Notes: generated from the letters alone by a model not told the origin. Positions 1 through 9,845 are shown, counted from the first letter of the stretch. The stretch is 64,000 bases of DNA from Galactobacter caseinivorans (GCF_003640665.1 NZ_QQXL01000004.1:238858-302857); one strand, 5' to 3'. A program made the numbers and translations.

Positions 1-837
1 GCCCCGGACAATGGACTTCTTGGACTTGGCGCCGCGCGTGAAGTCACAGAAGTTCAGGACAAAGGTGCCGTAGATGGCCACCCACAGGGAGGCAGAGCCC
101 AGAGTGTCCACCCAGGATGCTGCGGGAACCTTGTCGTTGACCAGGGAGATGGAGCCGCCGGCCTGCATGAAGACCCAGATGGCGAGGGCGGCAAAGGTGA
201 CAAGGATGACCGGCCCGGCGAAGGCCTCGTACTTGCGAATCATCTCCATGCCGTAGGAAACGATGACGAGCTGCACCAGCCACAGCGCCACGAAGCAGAT
301 CCAGCCCAAGGGAGAGAGCCCCAGGACCTTGCCGCTATCCAACGAGACGGCCCCGGGGGCCACGGCAAGGACCATGACCTTGAGGACCATGGCGGCCAGG
401 TAGGTCTGGATACCGAACCAGGCGATAGCTACGGCGCCGCGAATGAGCGCCGGAATCTGCGCGCCGCGAATACCAAAGGCAATGCGGGACATGACGGGGA
501 AGGGAACCCCGGTCTTTTCTCCCATGAAGCCAGAGAGGTTGAGCAGCCCGAAGAGCAGGACGGCCCCGATGATGAGGGCCAGCAGGATTTGCCCGGCGCT
601 GAGGCCCAAGGCAAAGAGGCCAATGGCGAAGGCGTAGTTGCCCAGTGAATGTACGTCGTTGGCCCACAGGGTGAAGATGCTGTAGGAGCTCCAAGTGCGG
701 CCCTCGCGGGTGGTTGGCGCTAGGTCCTTGTTGTAGAGCGAGGGACTCAGCTCATACGGATTGTTGGCGTCGCCCAGATGCTGCGCGGAGATCCCCGCAG
801 CGGGGGCGGGGTGAAGCGTCTCGTCTGGCGACGGCAT
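1..837 (-). CDS. NCS1-family permease, probably for allantoin (C-terminus outside window)
   Basis: Integral membrane symporter of the nucleobase:cation symporter-1 family, which import purines, pyrimidines, hydantoins or allantoin. The minus-strand frame opens at an ATG (complement at 835-837) preceded by AAAGG and runs open to the window edge, giving 279 residues. Family signatures seen: SPSLYNKDLAPT near residue 31, WANDVHSLGNY at 59-68 in the first helix, and NFCDFTRG near residue 265. It is transcribed away from hyi-glxR-gcl-glxK-allB, so allantoin is the likeliest substrate; uracil or another purine product is possible. The family call is firm; the substrate is inferred from context. Confidence 0.85.
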   Translation of the reverse strand, partial: MPSPDETLHPAPAAGISAQHLGDANNPYELSPSLYNKDLAPTTREGRTWSSYSIFTLWANDVHSLGNYAFAIGLFALGLSAGQILLALIIGAVLLFGLLNLSGFMGEKTGVPFPVMSRIAFGIRGAQIPALIRGAVAIAWFGIQTYLAAMVLKVMVLAVAPGAVSLDSGKVLGLSPLGWICFVALWLVQLVIVSYGMEMIRKYEAFAGPVILVTFAALAIWVFMQAGGSISLVNDKVPAASWVDTLGSASLWVAIYGTFVLNFCDFTRGAKSKKSIVRG

Positions 838-1141
838 GGCGGAGCCTTTCAACAGGTGGGAATGTGATACGCCTTACATTGGGGACGAGTGTTGCAGTTT
901 TCGCATCAAAAGAGAACCCCTCCACCATGCGGAAATATATCTTTCGGAAAGGGCTGCTGGGAGGGTCGCCGCGGCGGCGGCAGGACCCATCGAGCCGCCC
1001 CACCCTTATCCACAATGCGGAATCTAAGAAACGCTAGGCGGAAAAGACTTGACTGTGTGCCGGGTCACGCCTTAGCGTTTCATTAGACAGAAACAATCTT
1101 CCGCATCATGGAAACCTGGTGCGGGTCAGGAAGGCGCGACC
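838..1141. promoter_or_regulatory. Divergent promoter region between permease and hyi
   Basis: A 304-base gene-free stretch serving both divergent units. The octamer ATGCGGAA occurs at 927-934 and 1015-1022 and inverted (TTCCGCAT) at 1099-1106; GCGGAA occurs again at 1038-1043. TTTC-G-GAAA lies at 942-950 and TTCC-N7-GGAA at 1099-1113. A TTGACT -35-like element is at 1049-1054 with TAGCGT 18 bases on. This looks like a multi-site target for a purine/glyoxylate regulator that is not in the window. A perfect DnaA-box match (1006-1014) also falls here, probably by chance. Confidence 0.5.
1029..1080 (+). promoter_or_regulatory. Inverted repeat straddling the hyi promoter
   Basis: Arms AAACGCTAGGCG (1029-1040) and CGCCTTAGCGTTT (1068-1080) are complementary apart from one extra T. 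They flank the TTGACT -35-like element, and the right arm covers the likely -10. The geometry fits a repressor operator or a DNA loop. The regulator is unknown. Confidence 0.4.
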
Positions 1142-1933
1142 ATGTCCTACACCGTGAACTGCTCCATCCTCCTCACGGAGCTGCCGCTCCTGGAGCGCCC
1201 GGCCGCCGCCAAGGCCGCCGGCTTTGACCAGGTCGAATTCTGGTGGCCCTTCGCGGAGGCAGTCCCGGCGACCAAGGACGTGGACGCCTTTGTTGGCGCC
1301 CTGCGGGACGCCGGCGTGCAACTCACCGGCCTCAACTTCCTGGCAGGGGACATGCCCGGCGGCGACCGCGGTCTGGTCTCCTGGAAGGGTCGCTGCGCCG
1401 AGTTCAAGGAGAATGTTGCGGTCGTGGCCGCCATCGGTGAGGCCACCGGCTGCCGCTCCTTCAACGCCCTCTATGGCAACCGCATGGATGGCGTCAGCCC
1501 AGAGGAGCAGGATGAGCTGGCCGTGAAGAACCTGGTCGCCGCCGCCCAGGGCGTGGCTCGCCTTGGCGGCACCGTCCTGCTTGAGCCCGTCTCCGGCGCC
1601 TCGCTGTACCCGCTCAAGACCGCCGCGGACGCACTGGCCGTCATCGCGAAGACCCAGGCGGCGGGCGTGGACAACGTCAAGCTCCTGGCAGATTTTTACC
1701 ACCTCGCGGTCAATGGTGACGACGTCCCGGCGGTGATCCAGGACCACGCCAAGGACTTTGGCCACATCCAGATCGCGGACAACCCCGGCCGCGGAGCCCC
1801 GGGCACCGGCACGCTCCCGCTCGGCGAGTGGATCACCCGCTCCCGCGAACTGGGCTATGCCGGCCCCATCGGCCTGGAATACAAGGCCCCGCTGGAAGCG
1901 GCCTTCGCCTGGCTCATCCGCGCCTCTGCCTGA
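1142..1933 (+). CDS. hyi: Hydroxypyruvate isomerase
   Basis: Cytosolic TIM-barrel isomerase interconverting hydroxypyruvate and tartronate semialdehyde. The 263-residue length matches the family. Visible features: the opening YTVNCSILLTELPLLER, metal/catalytic Glu148 in LLEPVS, Asp184 and His187 in ADFYHL, His208 in HIQIAD, and Glu246 in IGLEYKA, the second Glu of the Hyi pair. It is the first gene of the glyoxylate operon; glxR follows after 61 bases. The ATG at 1142 puts the conserved N-terminus in place. Closely related AP-endonuclease-2-fold isomerases exist, but gcl, glxR and glxK alongside make Hyi the clear choice. Confidence 0.93.
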   Translation: MSYTVNCSILLTELPLLERPAAAKAAGFDQVEFWWPFAEAVPATKDVDAFVGALRDAGVQLTGLNFLAGDMPGGDRGLVSWKGRCAEFKENVAVVAAIGEATGCRSFNALYGNRMDGVSPEEQDELAVKNLVAAAQGVARLGGTVLLEPVSGASLYPLKTAADALAVIAKTQAAGVDNVKLLADFYHLAVNGDDVPAVIQDHAKDFGHIQIADNPGRGAPGTGTLPLGEWITRSRELGYAGPIGLEYKAPLEAAFAWLIRASA

Positions 1934-1994
1934 GCGCGCAGCAACCAGCAACGCCACCCCACCGCACCCCTTCCCACGTTCCAAGGAGACTCTC

Positions 1995-2903
1995 ATGAGC
2001 AAGAAGATCGCCGTTATCGGGCTGGGCATCATGGGCCTTCCCATGGCCAAGAACCTGGTTCAGGCCGGCTTTGATGTCACCGGCTACAACCGTTCCCCGG
2101 AAAAGATCGCCGAGCTGGAGACCGCCGGCGGCACGGGCGCGCAGAGCATTTCCGACGCTGTGAAGGACGCGGACGTGGTCATCACCATGGTCCCGGATTC
2201 CCCCGACGTGGAGGGCGTGCTGCTCGGGGAGGAGGGCATCATCGCCAACGCCAAGCCGGGCACCTTCTGGATTGACGCGTCCTCGATCCGCCCGGACGTC
2301 ACGACTCGCCTGGCGGAGGCTGCCCGGGCGGCCGGCCTGCGCCCCCTGGACGCCCCGGTCTCCGGCGGCGAGCAGGGCGCCATCGACGGCGTGCTCTCCA
2401 TCATGCTTGGCGGTGATCCGGCGGATGTCGCGGAGGTCATGGACGTGCTGCGTGCCGTGGGCAAGACCATTGTTCACGTGGGCCCGGCCGGCTCCGGCCA
2501 GACCGTCAAGGCCGCCAATCAGCTCATCGTGGCGGGCAACATTGCCCTCCTCGCGGAGGCCATCCTCTTCCTCGAGGCGCATCACGTTGATACGCGGGCC
2601 GCGGTCAAGGTCCTTGGTGGCGGCCTGGCCGGCTCCAAGGTGCTGGATCAGAAGGCCCAGAAGATCCTGGACCGTGAGTTTGCCCCGGGCTTCCGCCTGG
2701 CGCTGCACAACAAGGACATGGGCATCGTCACCTCCGCCGCCCGCGAGGCTGGGCTGAGCCTGCCGGTCGGCGGGCTGATTGCCCAACTCGTGGCCTCCAC
2801 GGTCGCAACCGGGGACGGCGCGCTGGATCACTCCGGCCTGTTCCGCACGCTGGCCACGCTCTCTGGGGCGGATCCGGACCAAGCGCCCGACGCCGCCGCC
2901 TAA
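1995..2903 (+). CDS. glxR: 2-hydroxy-3-oxopropionate (tartronate semialdehyde) reductase
   Basis: NAD(P)H-dependent beta-hydroxyacid dehydrogenase reducing tartronate semialdehyde to D-glycerate, 302 residues. Seen: Rossmann motif GLGIMG at 9-14, substrate loop [11 protein letters not shown], and the catalytic-Lys helix [11 protein letters not shown]. An open frame extends upstream into hyi, but the ATG at 1995 has AAGGAG at 1983-1988 and starts exactly at the conserved [11 protein letters not shown]. It lies between hyi and gcl and uses the product of Gcl. Confidence 0.93.
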   Translation: MSKKIAVIGLGIMGLPMAKNLVQAGFDVTGYNRSPEKIAELETAGGTGAQSISDAVKDADVVITMVPDSPDVEGVLLGEEGIIANAKPGTFWIDASSIRPDVTTRLAEAARAAGLRPLDAPVSGGEQGAIDGVLSIMLGGDPADVAEVMDVLRAVGKTIVHVGPAGSGQTVKAANQLIVAGNIALLAEAILFLEAHHVDTRAAVKVLGGGLAGSKVLDQKAQKILDREFAPGFRLALHNKDMGIVTSAAREAGLSLPVGGLIAQLVASTVATGDGALDHSGLFRTLATLSGADPDQAPDAAA

Positions 2904-3079
2904 CGCCCCGCAGTAGCCTCACCACCCGGCGCCGCCGGGTGCTCAAGAAACCGCCGCACGCGCCGCACGCGGCGCACGCGCCTACCGCGCCACACGCCGT
3001 CGGGCCTTCCCTGCGGCACCCAACCCACATCCTTGTGGCCCAAGAGGGCCAGGAATGTCAGGCCCTCGAGGAGGACCCC

Positions 3080-4876
3080 ATGACCCGCATGCGCACCGTA
3101 GACGCCATCGCCCTGATCCTGGAAAAGGAGGGCAGCACGGAGGCCTTTGGGCTGCCAGGCGCCGCCATCAATCCGCTCTATTCGGCCATGCGTGCCCATG
3201 GCGGCATCCGCCACACCCTGGCCAGGCACGTGGAGGGCGCCAGCCACATGGCGGACGGCTACTCGCGCGCTGTGGCCGGCAACATCGGCATCTGCATCGG
3301 AACGTCCGGCCCGGCGGGCACGGACATGATTACCGGCCTCTATGCGGCCCAGGCTGACTCCATCCCGATGCTGTGCATCACGGGCCAGGCGCCCACCAAT
3401 AAGCTGCACACCGAGGACTTCCAGGCCGTGGATATTGCCTCCATCGCCGCGCCCCTGTGCAAGCTGGCCGTCACCGTCCTGGAGCCCGGGCAGGTACCCG
3501 GCACCTTCCAGAAGGCCTTTGGGCTGATGCGCAACGGCCGCCCCGGCCCCACGCTGATTGACCTGCCGATCAACGTGCAACAGGCGCAGATCGAGTTCGA
3601 TATCGACACGTATGAGCCGCTGCCCGTGGCCAATCCGCGGGCCACCCGCGCGCAGGCGACCAAGGTGCTTGACCTGCTCACGGCGGGCAAGCGGCCGCTG
3701 CTGATCGCCGGCGGCGGAGTGCTCAATGCGGACGCCGCCTCGGAGCTGGTGGAGCTGGCGGAGCTGTTGGGCGTTCCCGTTGTGCCCACGCTCATGGGCT
3801 GGGGCGTGATCCCGGATGATCACCGGCTCATGGCAGGGATGGTGGGCCTGCAGACCCATCACCGCTACGGCAACGCCACCTTCCTGGCCAGTGACGCCGT
3901 GGTGGGTATCGGCAACCGTTTTGCCAACCGCCACACCGGCGGCCTGGAGACCTACCGTCGCGGGCGCACCTTTGCGCACATTGACATTGATCCCACGCAG
4001 ATTGGCCGCATCTTTAACGCGGACGTCTCCGTGGTGTCAGACGCCAAGGCGGCGCTGCAGGCGCTGCTGGAGCTGGCCAAGGAGCGCGCGGCAGAGGGCA
4101 CGTTGCCGGATTACAGCGAGTGGGCGCAAGAGGTGCGCGCCCGTCGCGGCGAGTTGCAGCGCAAGACCAACTTTGAGAACCAGCCCATCAAGCCCCAGCG
4201 CGTGTACCAAGAGATGAATGCGCTCTTTGATCAGGACCGGGACACGGTCTATGTGAGCACCATTGGCCTGAGTCAGATCGCCGGCGCGCAGATGCTGCAC
4301 GTGTTCAAGCCGCGCCACTGGATCAACGCTGGCCAAGCCGGACCCCTGGGCTGGACCGGCCCCGCGGCCCTGGGCGTGGCCCGCGCGCTGCCGGGCAAGA
4401 CCGTGGTGGCGCTCTCCGGCGACTACGACTTCCAGTTCATGATGGAGGAGCTCGCGGTGGGCGCGCAGCACAAGCTGCCGTACATCCACGTGGTCGTCAA
4501 CAACTCCTACCTTGGCCTGATTCGCCAGTCCCAGCGCCCCTTCGAGATGGACTATCAGGTGTCCCTGGGGTTCGAGAACATCAATTCCCCGCAGACTCAG
4601 GGATATGGTGTGGATCACGTGAAGGTGGCAGAGGGACTGGGCTGCAAGGCCGTCCGCGTGGAGGATCCGTCCCAGCTCGCCCAGGCCTTGGCCACCGCCA
4701 CGTCGCTGGCCGCCGAGCACCAGGTTCCCGTGGTGGTGGAGGTCATTTTGGAGCGCATCACCAATATCGCGATGGGCAGCGAGCTGGATAACGTGAATGA
4801 GTTTGAGGACGTGGCCAGTAGCGCCACGGACGCGCCGACAGCGCTGGTGCCCATGCCGGTGGCGGTCTCGGCGTAG
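3080..4876 (+). CDS. gcl: Glyoxylate carboligase
   Basis: Thiamine-diphosphate/FAD enzyme condensing two glyoxylates to tartronate semialdehyde and CO2. At 598 residues it is near-collinear with E. coli Gcl as I recall that sequence. Position 51 is Val ([13 protein letters not shown]), the hallmark of Gcl: other ThDP enzymes have a catalytic Glu there. The ThDP-binding region [15 protein letters not shown] and the following [11 protein letters not shown] are intact. Start chosen at ATG 3080, preceded by GAGGA and followed by [10 protein letters not shown]; a longer in-frame extension to 2939 is His/Pro/Ala-rich and not family-like. This is the committing step of the operon. Confidence 0.95.
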   Translation: MTRMRTVDAIALILEKEGSTEAFGLPGAAINPLYSAMRAHGGIRHTLARHVEGASHMADGYSRAVAGNIGICIGTSGPAGTDMITGLYAAQADSIPMLCITGQAPTNKLHTEDFQAVDIASIAAPLCKLAVTVLEPGQVPGTFQKAFGLMRNGRPGPTLIDLPINVQQAQIEFDIDTYEPLPVANPRATRAQATKVLDLLTAGKRPLLIAGGGVLNADAASELVELAELLGVPVVPTLMGWGVIPDDHRLMAGMVGLQTHHRYGNATFLASDAVVGIGNRFANRHTGGLETYRRGRTFAHIDIDPTQIGRIFNADVSVVSDAKAALQALLELAKERAAEGTLPDYSEWAQEVRARRGELQRKTNFENQPIKPQRVYQEMNALFDQDRDTVYVSTIGLSQIAGAQMLHVFKPRHWINAGQAGPLGWTGPAALGVARALPGKTVVALSGDYDFQFMMEELAVGAQHKLPYIHVVVNNSYLGLIRQSQRPFEMDYQVSLGFENINSPQTQGYGVDHVKVAEGLGCKAVRVEDPSQLAQALATATSLAAEHQVPVVVEVILERITNIAMGSELDNVNEFEDVASSATDAPTALVPMPVAVSA

Positions 4877-4946
4877 CTGTTCGCCCCACCAGACCCGACT
4901 TCCCTCCCGACCCGACCCCACCCGCCCCGACCCGAAGGAGCCTCCC

Positions 4947-6101
4947 GTGCGCATCGTGCTTGCCCCGGACAAGTTCAAGGGGTCGCTCACCGCCGCCCAG
5001 GTCGCCTCCAGGCTGGAGGCGGGCCTCGCTGAGGTAATCCCCGCTGTTGACGTGGTGCGCGTGCCCATGGCGGACGGCGGAGAGGGCACGGTTGAGGCGG
5101 CGCTGGCCGCGGGATTCTGCCCGCGATCCGTGGTGGTCACCGGGCCAACGGGCGCCCCAGTTGAGGCGATCTTTGCCCTGCGCGGCGAGCATGCGGTGGT
5201 GGAGATGGCCGCCGCCTCCGGGTTGGACGTGCTGCCCGGCGGCGTCAAAGACGCGCTGGGCGCCACCTCCCGCGGCACGGGAGAGTTGCTGGCGGCCGCG
5301 CTGGACGCGGGCGCTCGGACCATCATTCTGGGTGTGGGCGGTTCCGCCTCCACGGACGGGGGCGCTGGACTGCTGGAGGGCCTCGGCGCGCGGGTGCTCG
5401 ACGCCGCGGGGGAGCCGCTGCCTGCCGGCGGCGGTGCCCTGGCGCGGGCAGCGCGCCTGGACCTTTCGGCGCTTGATCCGCGGCTCAAGGGCACCACGCT
5501 GGTGCTGGCCGCGGACGTGGACAACCCCCTCACCGGTGCGCGCGGCGCCCCAGCCGTGTTTGCCCCGCAGAAGGGCGCCTCACCCGAGCAGGTCACCCAG
5601 CTCGACGCCGCGTTGGGGACTTGGGCACGCGTCGTCGGGCAGGCGCTGGGTCAGGAGGCTGCCGCGGCCGCCCAGCTTCCCGGGGCCGGCGCGGCCGGGG
5701 GCGTGGGCTATGCCGCGCTGGCCGTGCTTGGCGCGAGCCGGCGGCCCGGCGTGGAGGTCGTGGCTGAGTTGGTGGGGCTCTCTGAGATCATCGAATCCGC
5801 GGATGCGGTGATCACGGGGGAGGGCAGCCTGGATGAGCAATCGCTGGGTGGCAAGACTCCCACGGGGGTGGCGCAGGCCGCGCGCCGGGCGGGGAAACCC
5901 GTCTGGGCGGTGTGCGGGCGCACCACCCTGGAGGAGGCGCAGTGGCGGGCGGCCGGTTTTGCCGGGGTGCTGGCACTGAGTGAGTTTGAGCCAGATCCGC
6001 GGGCGTCCATGGCGCGCGCGGGGGAGCTGGTGCAGAGGGCAGGTCAGGAGCTGGGTCGGCGATTGCTGGCCCAGGCTAAGAGCATGGAGGAGGACGCGTG
6101 A
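4947..6101 (+). CDS. glxK: Glycerate kinase
   Basis: Type I (GlxK/GarK) glycerate kinase, 384 residues, phosphorylating D-glycerate to 2-phosphoglycerate to feed glycolysis. The GTG start at 4947 has AAGGAG at 4935-4940 and gives the family opening MRIVLAPDKFKGSLTA. Other motifs: MADGGEGT, GVGGSASTDGGAG, and VITGEGSLDEQSLGGKTP near the end. It completes the glyoxylate to glycerate to central metabolism route and overlaps allB by four bases. Confidence 0.93.
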   Translation: MRIVLAPDKFKGSLTAAQVASRLEAGLAEVIPAVDVVRVPMADGGEGTVEAALAAGFCPRSVVVTGPTGAPVEAIFALRGEHAVVEMAAASGLDVLPGGVKDALGATSRGTGELLAAALDAGARTIILGVGGSASTDGGAGLLEGLGARVLDAAGEPLPAGGGALARAARLDLSALDPRLKGTTLVLAADVDNPLTGARGAPAVFAPQKGASPEQVTQLDAALGTWARVVGQALGQEAAAAAQLPGAGAAGGVGYAALAVLGASRRPGVEVVAELVGLSEIIESADAVITGEGSLDEQSLGGKTPTGVAQAARRAGKPVWAVCGRTTLEEAQWRAAGFAGVLALSEFEPDPRASMARAGELVQRAGQELGRRLLAQAKSMEEDA

Positions 6102-7480
6102 GCCAGATGAGCAATGCTGAGGTAGCGGCTGAGGCCGGGGCGACGGTGAGCGGCGCCCTTGACCTGGTGGTCCGCGCCGAGCGCGCCTACACCCCCGAGG
6201 GGGTGCGCGCCGTGGAGGTGGGCGTGCACCAGGGCCGCATCGTGGCCGTCGAGGCACTGGGCGCCGGGCTGGAAGGCGCGCGAGTGGTGGACGTTCCCTC
6301 GGATCAGGTGCTGCTGCCCGGGTTGGTGGACTCCCACGTGCATGTGAATGAGCCCGGCCGCACCGAGTGGGAGGGCTTTGCCTCCGCCACGCGCGCCGCG
6401 GCCGCCGGTGGTGTCACCACCATCATCGACATGCCGCTGAACTCCATCCCGCCCACCGTCACGGTGGACGCGCTCAACGTGAAGCGCGCCGTGGCCGGGC
6501 CCAAGGCGTTTGTGAACGTGGGCTTCTGGGGCGGGGCCATCCCCGGGAACCTGGCGGACATGCGCCCGTTGCTGGATCAGGGGGTCTTTGGCTTCAAGTG
6601 CTTCCTGCTGCATTCCGGCGTGGACGAGTTCCCGTCCCTCACAGCGGATGAGATGCAGCAGGTCATGGAGGAGCTGGAGCCCGTGGACGGGCTGCTGATT
6701 GTCCACGCGGAGGACGCGCACATCATTGACTCGGCGCCGCAGGCGCACGGGCAGCACTACTCGGACTTCCTGGCCTCCCGCCCGCGGGATGCGGAGGACC
6801 GGGCCATCGCGGACGTGATTGAGCGGGCCAAGCGCACCGGCGCCCGCGCCCACATTCTGCACCTCTCTAATGCGGACTCCATTGAGCGCGTGCGCCAGGC
6901 CAAGGCGGACGGCGTGCGGCTCACGGTGGAGACGTGCCCGCACTACCTCACGCTCGTGGCGGAGGAGGTTCCGGACGGCGCCACCGCCTTCAAGTGCTGC
7001 CCGCCCATCCGCGAGGAATCCAACCGCGACGCCCTCTGGGCCGGGTTGCTGGATGGCACCATCGACATCATCGTGTCGGATCATTCCCCGGCCACGGCAG
7101 AGGTCAAGGGCGTGGATCACGGCGACTTTGGCGAGGCATGGGGCGGCGTGGCCTCCCTGCAGCTTGGCTTGCCGCTGGTCTGGTCCGAGGCGCGGCGACG
7201 CGGGGTCTCCCTGGAGCACGTGCTCGGGTGGATGGCCACCAAGACCTCCGCATTTGTGGGCCTGGAGTCCAAGGGCAAGATCGCCGTGGGGGCGGATGCC
7301 GACCTGGCATTCTTTGCCCCCGAGCAGAGTTTTGTGGTGGACGCGCGGGCGCTGCGGCACAAGAACCCGGTGACGCCGTACGACGGCCGGGAGCTCTTTG
7401 GCGTGGTGCACAGCACGCTCGTGGCCGGCCGCGAGGTGGACTTCGAGACGCCGACGGGGCAGTTGCTGAGCGCGAACTGA
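6098..7480 (+). CDS. allB: Allantoinase
   Basis: Binuclear-zinc amidohydrolase opening the hydantoin ring of allantoin to allantoate, 460 residues. Metal ligands: His80 and His82 in DSHVHVNEPGR, carboxylated Lys167 in FGFKCFLLHSG (the FKCFL form is typical of allantoinases rather than dihydropyrimidinases), HAED, and the Asp of SDHSPA. The GTG at 6098 overlaps the glxK stop (GTGA) with GGAGGA upstream; Met4 (6107) is an alternative start. It supplies the purine branch whose later product, glyoxylate, is consumed by Gcl. Allantoate-processing genes are not in the window. Confidence 0.92.
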   Translation: MSQMSNAEVAAEAGATVSGALDLVVRAERAYTPEGVRAVEVGVHQGRIVAVEALGAGLEGARVVDVPSDQVLLPGLVDSHVHVNEPGRTEWEGFASATRAAAAGGVTTIIDMPLNSIPPTVTVDALNVKRAVAGPKAFVNVGFWGGAIPGNLADMRPLLDQGVFGFKCFLLHSGVDEFPSLTADEMQQVMEELEPVDGLLIVHAEDAHIIDSAPQAHGQHYSDFLASRPRDAEDRAIADVIERAKRTGARAHILHLSNADSIERVRQAKADGVRLTVETCPHYLTLVAEEVPDGATAFKCCPPIREESNRDALWAGLLDGTIDIIVSDHSPATAEVKGVDHGDFGEAWGGVASLQLGLPLVWSEARRRGVSLEHVLGWMATKTSAFVGLESKGKIAVGADADLAFFAPEQSFVVDARALRHKNPVTPYDGRELFGVVHSTLVAGREVDFETPTGQLLSAN

Positions 7481-7854
7481 GGTCTGCTGCGCTCGCGTCA
7501 CCCACCAGCTTTACCCCTAAGTTTGGCCGGCGGAATCGGGTTTCACCGGCCAGAAATCCCGGCGCCGTCCTACCTCCGGCGCGCCCCCAGTTTTGATGGG
7601 GGACGGGACGCCAGCGGCGTCGGCTCTCACCTCTGAGGGTCGACGTCGTTGGCGCGCCCGGGTGCGCGGGCGTGGTGTTTCTGGGTGGCCTGTGAGGGAC
7701 GGGGCCTGTGGATAAACCTTGTTTCTGTGGGTCTGAAATATTCTTTGGTGGATCTGGCCGAAAACGGTTCAAAAGCGGAGCAAAGTGTCAGGGGGTCACG
7801 AGACGCTTGAGGTGTTCAAGGGGGAACACCAGTCGCCTGGGGAGGTGAGCGGTC
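7481..7854. other. Gene-free stretch between allB and the DUF222/HNH gene
   Basis: 374 bases with no credible ORF. Contents: a weak hairpin after allB (TGGCCGG at 7524-7530 with CCGGCCA at 7546-7552, 15-base loop), a perfect DnaA-box match in reverse (TGTGGATAA, 7707-7715), and a 7-bp hairpin GGTGTTC/GAACACC (7811-7830) 25 bases before the next start codon. I see no clear promoter. Confidence 0.4.
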
Positions 7855-9750
7855 GTGGATCAGAGTCACGAGGGGTCGGAGTCAGGGTCGGGGGCTGCCG
7901 CCGGGGCGCTCGCTACCGTGGTCGGGGTGCTGCGGGGCGCGGTGTTGCCGGATTCGGCGCGGTGGGTTGAAGAAGCCAGCGATGCTGAGGTGGTGGCGGT
8001 GCTGGTTGAGCTAGCTGGGCTTTCGGTGGTGATGGATGCTTTGCGGGTGCGTGCCGCTGCTGCTGTGGTCTCTCGGTCTGAGGGTTTGAACGGTGGTGTG
8101 GGCAGGGCCGGTCCGGATTCGTTGGCGCACCGGGTGGGTGCGCGCGGGTCTAAGGCGTTGTTGATGCAGCTCTTTGGGGTCCCTGCCCCGACGGCTCAGG
8201 GGTGGATCTCCGTGGCCGGAGCCGTCACAACGCGCAATGGTTTCTCTTCCGGGGTGTTGGCGCCGTTGCGGCCTGGGATTGCTCGGGGTTTGGAGGCCGG
8301 GGAAGTGTCCGCTGAGCAGGCGTTGACCATTCACCGGGAACTGCCGCAGGAGGTGCCCGACACTGCGGAGAACCCTGAAGTGGTGGCGGGGATGTTGGAG
8401 TTCGCCGAGGCCACCCTCGTGGCTCAGGCCAGTGGTGGGCGGGTGCTCCCCGGGGAGGGTGAGCCGGGGTTTGGGTGTGAGTCCGGGGTGGAGTTCGCCG
8501 TGGACCCTTGGGGTGGGCGACGGCTGGAGAGCGCAGCGCTGGTCCAGGTCGCCAGGGCATGGGCTAACGCGATTGACCCCGATGGCGTAGAGCCGGACTA
8601 CGAGAAGCAGGTGAAGGCTCGATCGTTCAAGATCAGCATGGCGCGCGGTGGTGGGTGGCGGATGACGGGGTTCGCCCCAGAACTAGAGGGCGCTGCGATC
8701 CGCGCCGTGCTGGATGCCTACACCTCACCCCGCCGGAAGGAACCAGCCCCAGACCCCGAATCAGGCGCTGTAGTGGACGTGGAGGCGGGGGAGGATGCCC
8801 GCACCATGGACCAGAAGTCCTTCGACGCCCTGGCCTCCTTGTTCGCGGCTCATGCCAGCTCCGGGAACGCACCCACTAACCACGGCGCCGCTCCCACGCT
8901 GCTGGTGACTGCGACCCTGCCGGCCCTTCATGCTTTCCTCCACGCCGCCACCGCCCAGCAGCCCACAGCCCAGCCGGCCGCCGCAGTTCAACGAGCCGGG
9001 ACTGATGGCCCGACCGAAGGCGGGGACGTGTTTGCAGATCCGCGTTCGGCAGGTCAGGGGTGGGGCGGGCCGCCGGATCGGATGGAACCGCCCCATCCCT
9101 TTGCAGGAATGCGCGCCCCCTTCGGGGCGCCGCAACCAGAACAATCGCCGGTGCAGGCCGTGGCATCTTCACCACCACCACCAGCACCACCGCCACCGCC
9201 ACCCGTGTTTGCGCCGGCGCCGCCTCGTGCGCTGGGCACGATGACTGGAATTGATCCTCAAACACTGGTGGATGAACGGTTCGCCAGGGTGGCACGGTCG
9301 GACGCTGCCGTGCCTGTATCCCAAGTCATGAGCATGCTCTGTAGCGCCGATGTGCAGTTCATGCTCACCGACGAAGCAGGGCTACCGCTGAAATTGGGTA
9401 GGGCCAGGCGTCATTTCAGTGTTCACCAGCGCCGAGCGTTGATGGTCCGCGATCGGCACTGCAAGGCTCCCGGTTGCGGTGCGCCCCCAGGGTGGTGCGA
9501 GGCCCACCACGTGATTCCGTGGCAGCAGGGCGGACCGACCGACGTGGAGCACGCCGTGCTGCTGTGCAACTTCCACCACCACGAGGTGCACCTGGGCAGG
9601 CTCGTCGTGGAAGCCACCACCGAGCCCGCCGCAATACGGCCGGCCAACCCTGGTGCGCCCGAGGTGGGGACGGCTCCCGGAGGGGCGGTCCGTCGCCCGT
9701 GGACTGTCGTCAGCTCCTGGACCACCCGCCAACGCCAGCGTGGCCCGTGA
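7855..9750 (+). CDS. DUF222 domain / HNH endonuclease protein (13E12-repeat type)
   Basis: A 631-residue member of the multi-copy actinobacterial DUF222-HNH family (13E12 repeat family of mycobacteria); biological role unknown. The DUF222 region covers about residues 20-400. A Pro-rich linker (runs such as PPPPAPPPPPP) follows. The C-terminal HNH module at about 525-585 has CKAPGC, the paired His of CEAHHVIPW, an Asn/Cys in LLCNF and HHHEVH, so the zinc and catalytic residues are present. The GTG at 7855 has GGGGAGG about 10 bases upstream. Its Phe codon use differs from the rest of the window (see findings), consistent with a later arrival. Confidence 0.85.
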   Translation: MDQSHEGSESGSGAAAGALATVVGVLRGAVLPDSARWVEEASDAEVVAVLVELAGLSVVMDALRVRAAAAVVSRSEGLNGGVGRAGPDSLAHRVGARGSKALLMQLFGVPAPTAQGWISVAGAVTTRNGFSSGVLAPLRPGIARGLEAGEVSAEQALTIHRELPQEVPDTAENPEVVAGMLEFAEATLVAQASGGRVLPGEGEPGFGCESGVEFAVDPWGGRRLESAALVQVARAWANAIDPDGVEPDYEKQVKARSFKISMARGGGWRMTGFAPELEGAAIRAVLDAYTSPRRKEPAPDPESGAVVDVEAGEDARTMDQKSFDALASLFAAHASSGNAPTNHGAAPTLLVTATLPALHAFLHAATAQQPTAQPAAAVQRAGTDGPTEGGDVFADPRSAGQGWGGPPDRMEPPHPFAGMRAPFGAPQPEQSPVQAVASSPPPPAPPPPPPVFAPAPPRALGTMTGIDPQTLVDERFARVARSDAAVPVSQVMSMLCSADVQFMLTDEAGLPLKLGRARRHFSVHQRRALMVRDRHCKAPGCGAPPGWCEAHHVIPWQQGGPTDVEHAVLLCNFHHHEVHLGRLVVEATTEPAAIRPANPGAPEVGTAPGGAVRRPWTVVSSWTTRQRQRGP

Positions 9751-9845
9751 CCAGGCGCCTGGATCCCACGCCCTCGCCGCACAACAGCTCGCCGCACCAC
9801 AGCTCGCCACACCTCGTCCCGCCAACACAACCCCACGCAGCGTGG

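Noticed and set aside
1006-1014. Perfect DnaA box TTATCCACA, with another in reverse at 7707-7715
   Set aside because: Two isolated boxes almost 7 kb apart, with no box cluster, AT-rich unwinding region or dnaA/dnaN genes. Not an origin; probably chance or minor DnaA titration sites.
1106-2050. Long antisense frames opposite hyi, gcl, glxK, allB, pxp and other genes
   Set aside because: Expected shadows in GC-rich DNA: the real genes have conserved motifs and correct codon bias, the shadows have neither.
9751-9845. Repeated CAGCTCGCC-like units between the DUF222/HNH gene and glsA
   Set aside because: Only two or three imperfect copies in 95 bases between convergent genes; not a CRISPR or a recognisable repeat family.
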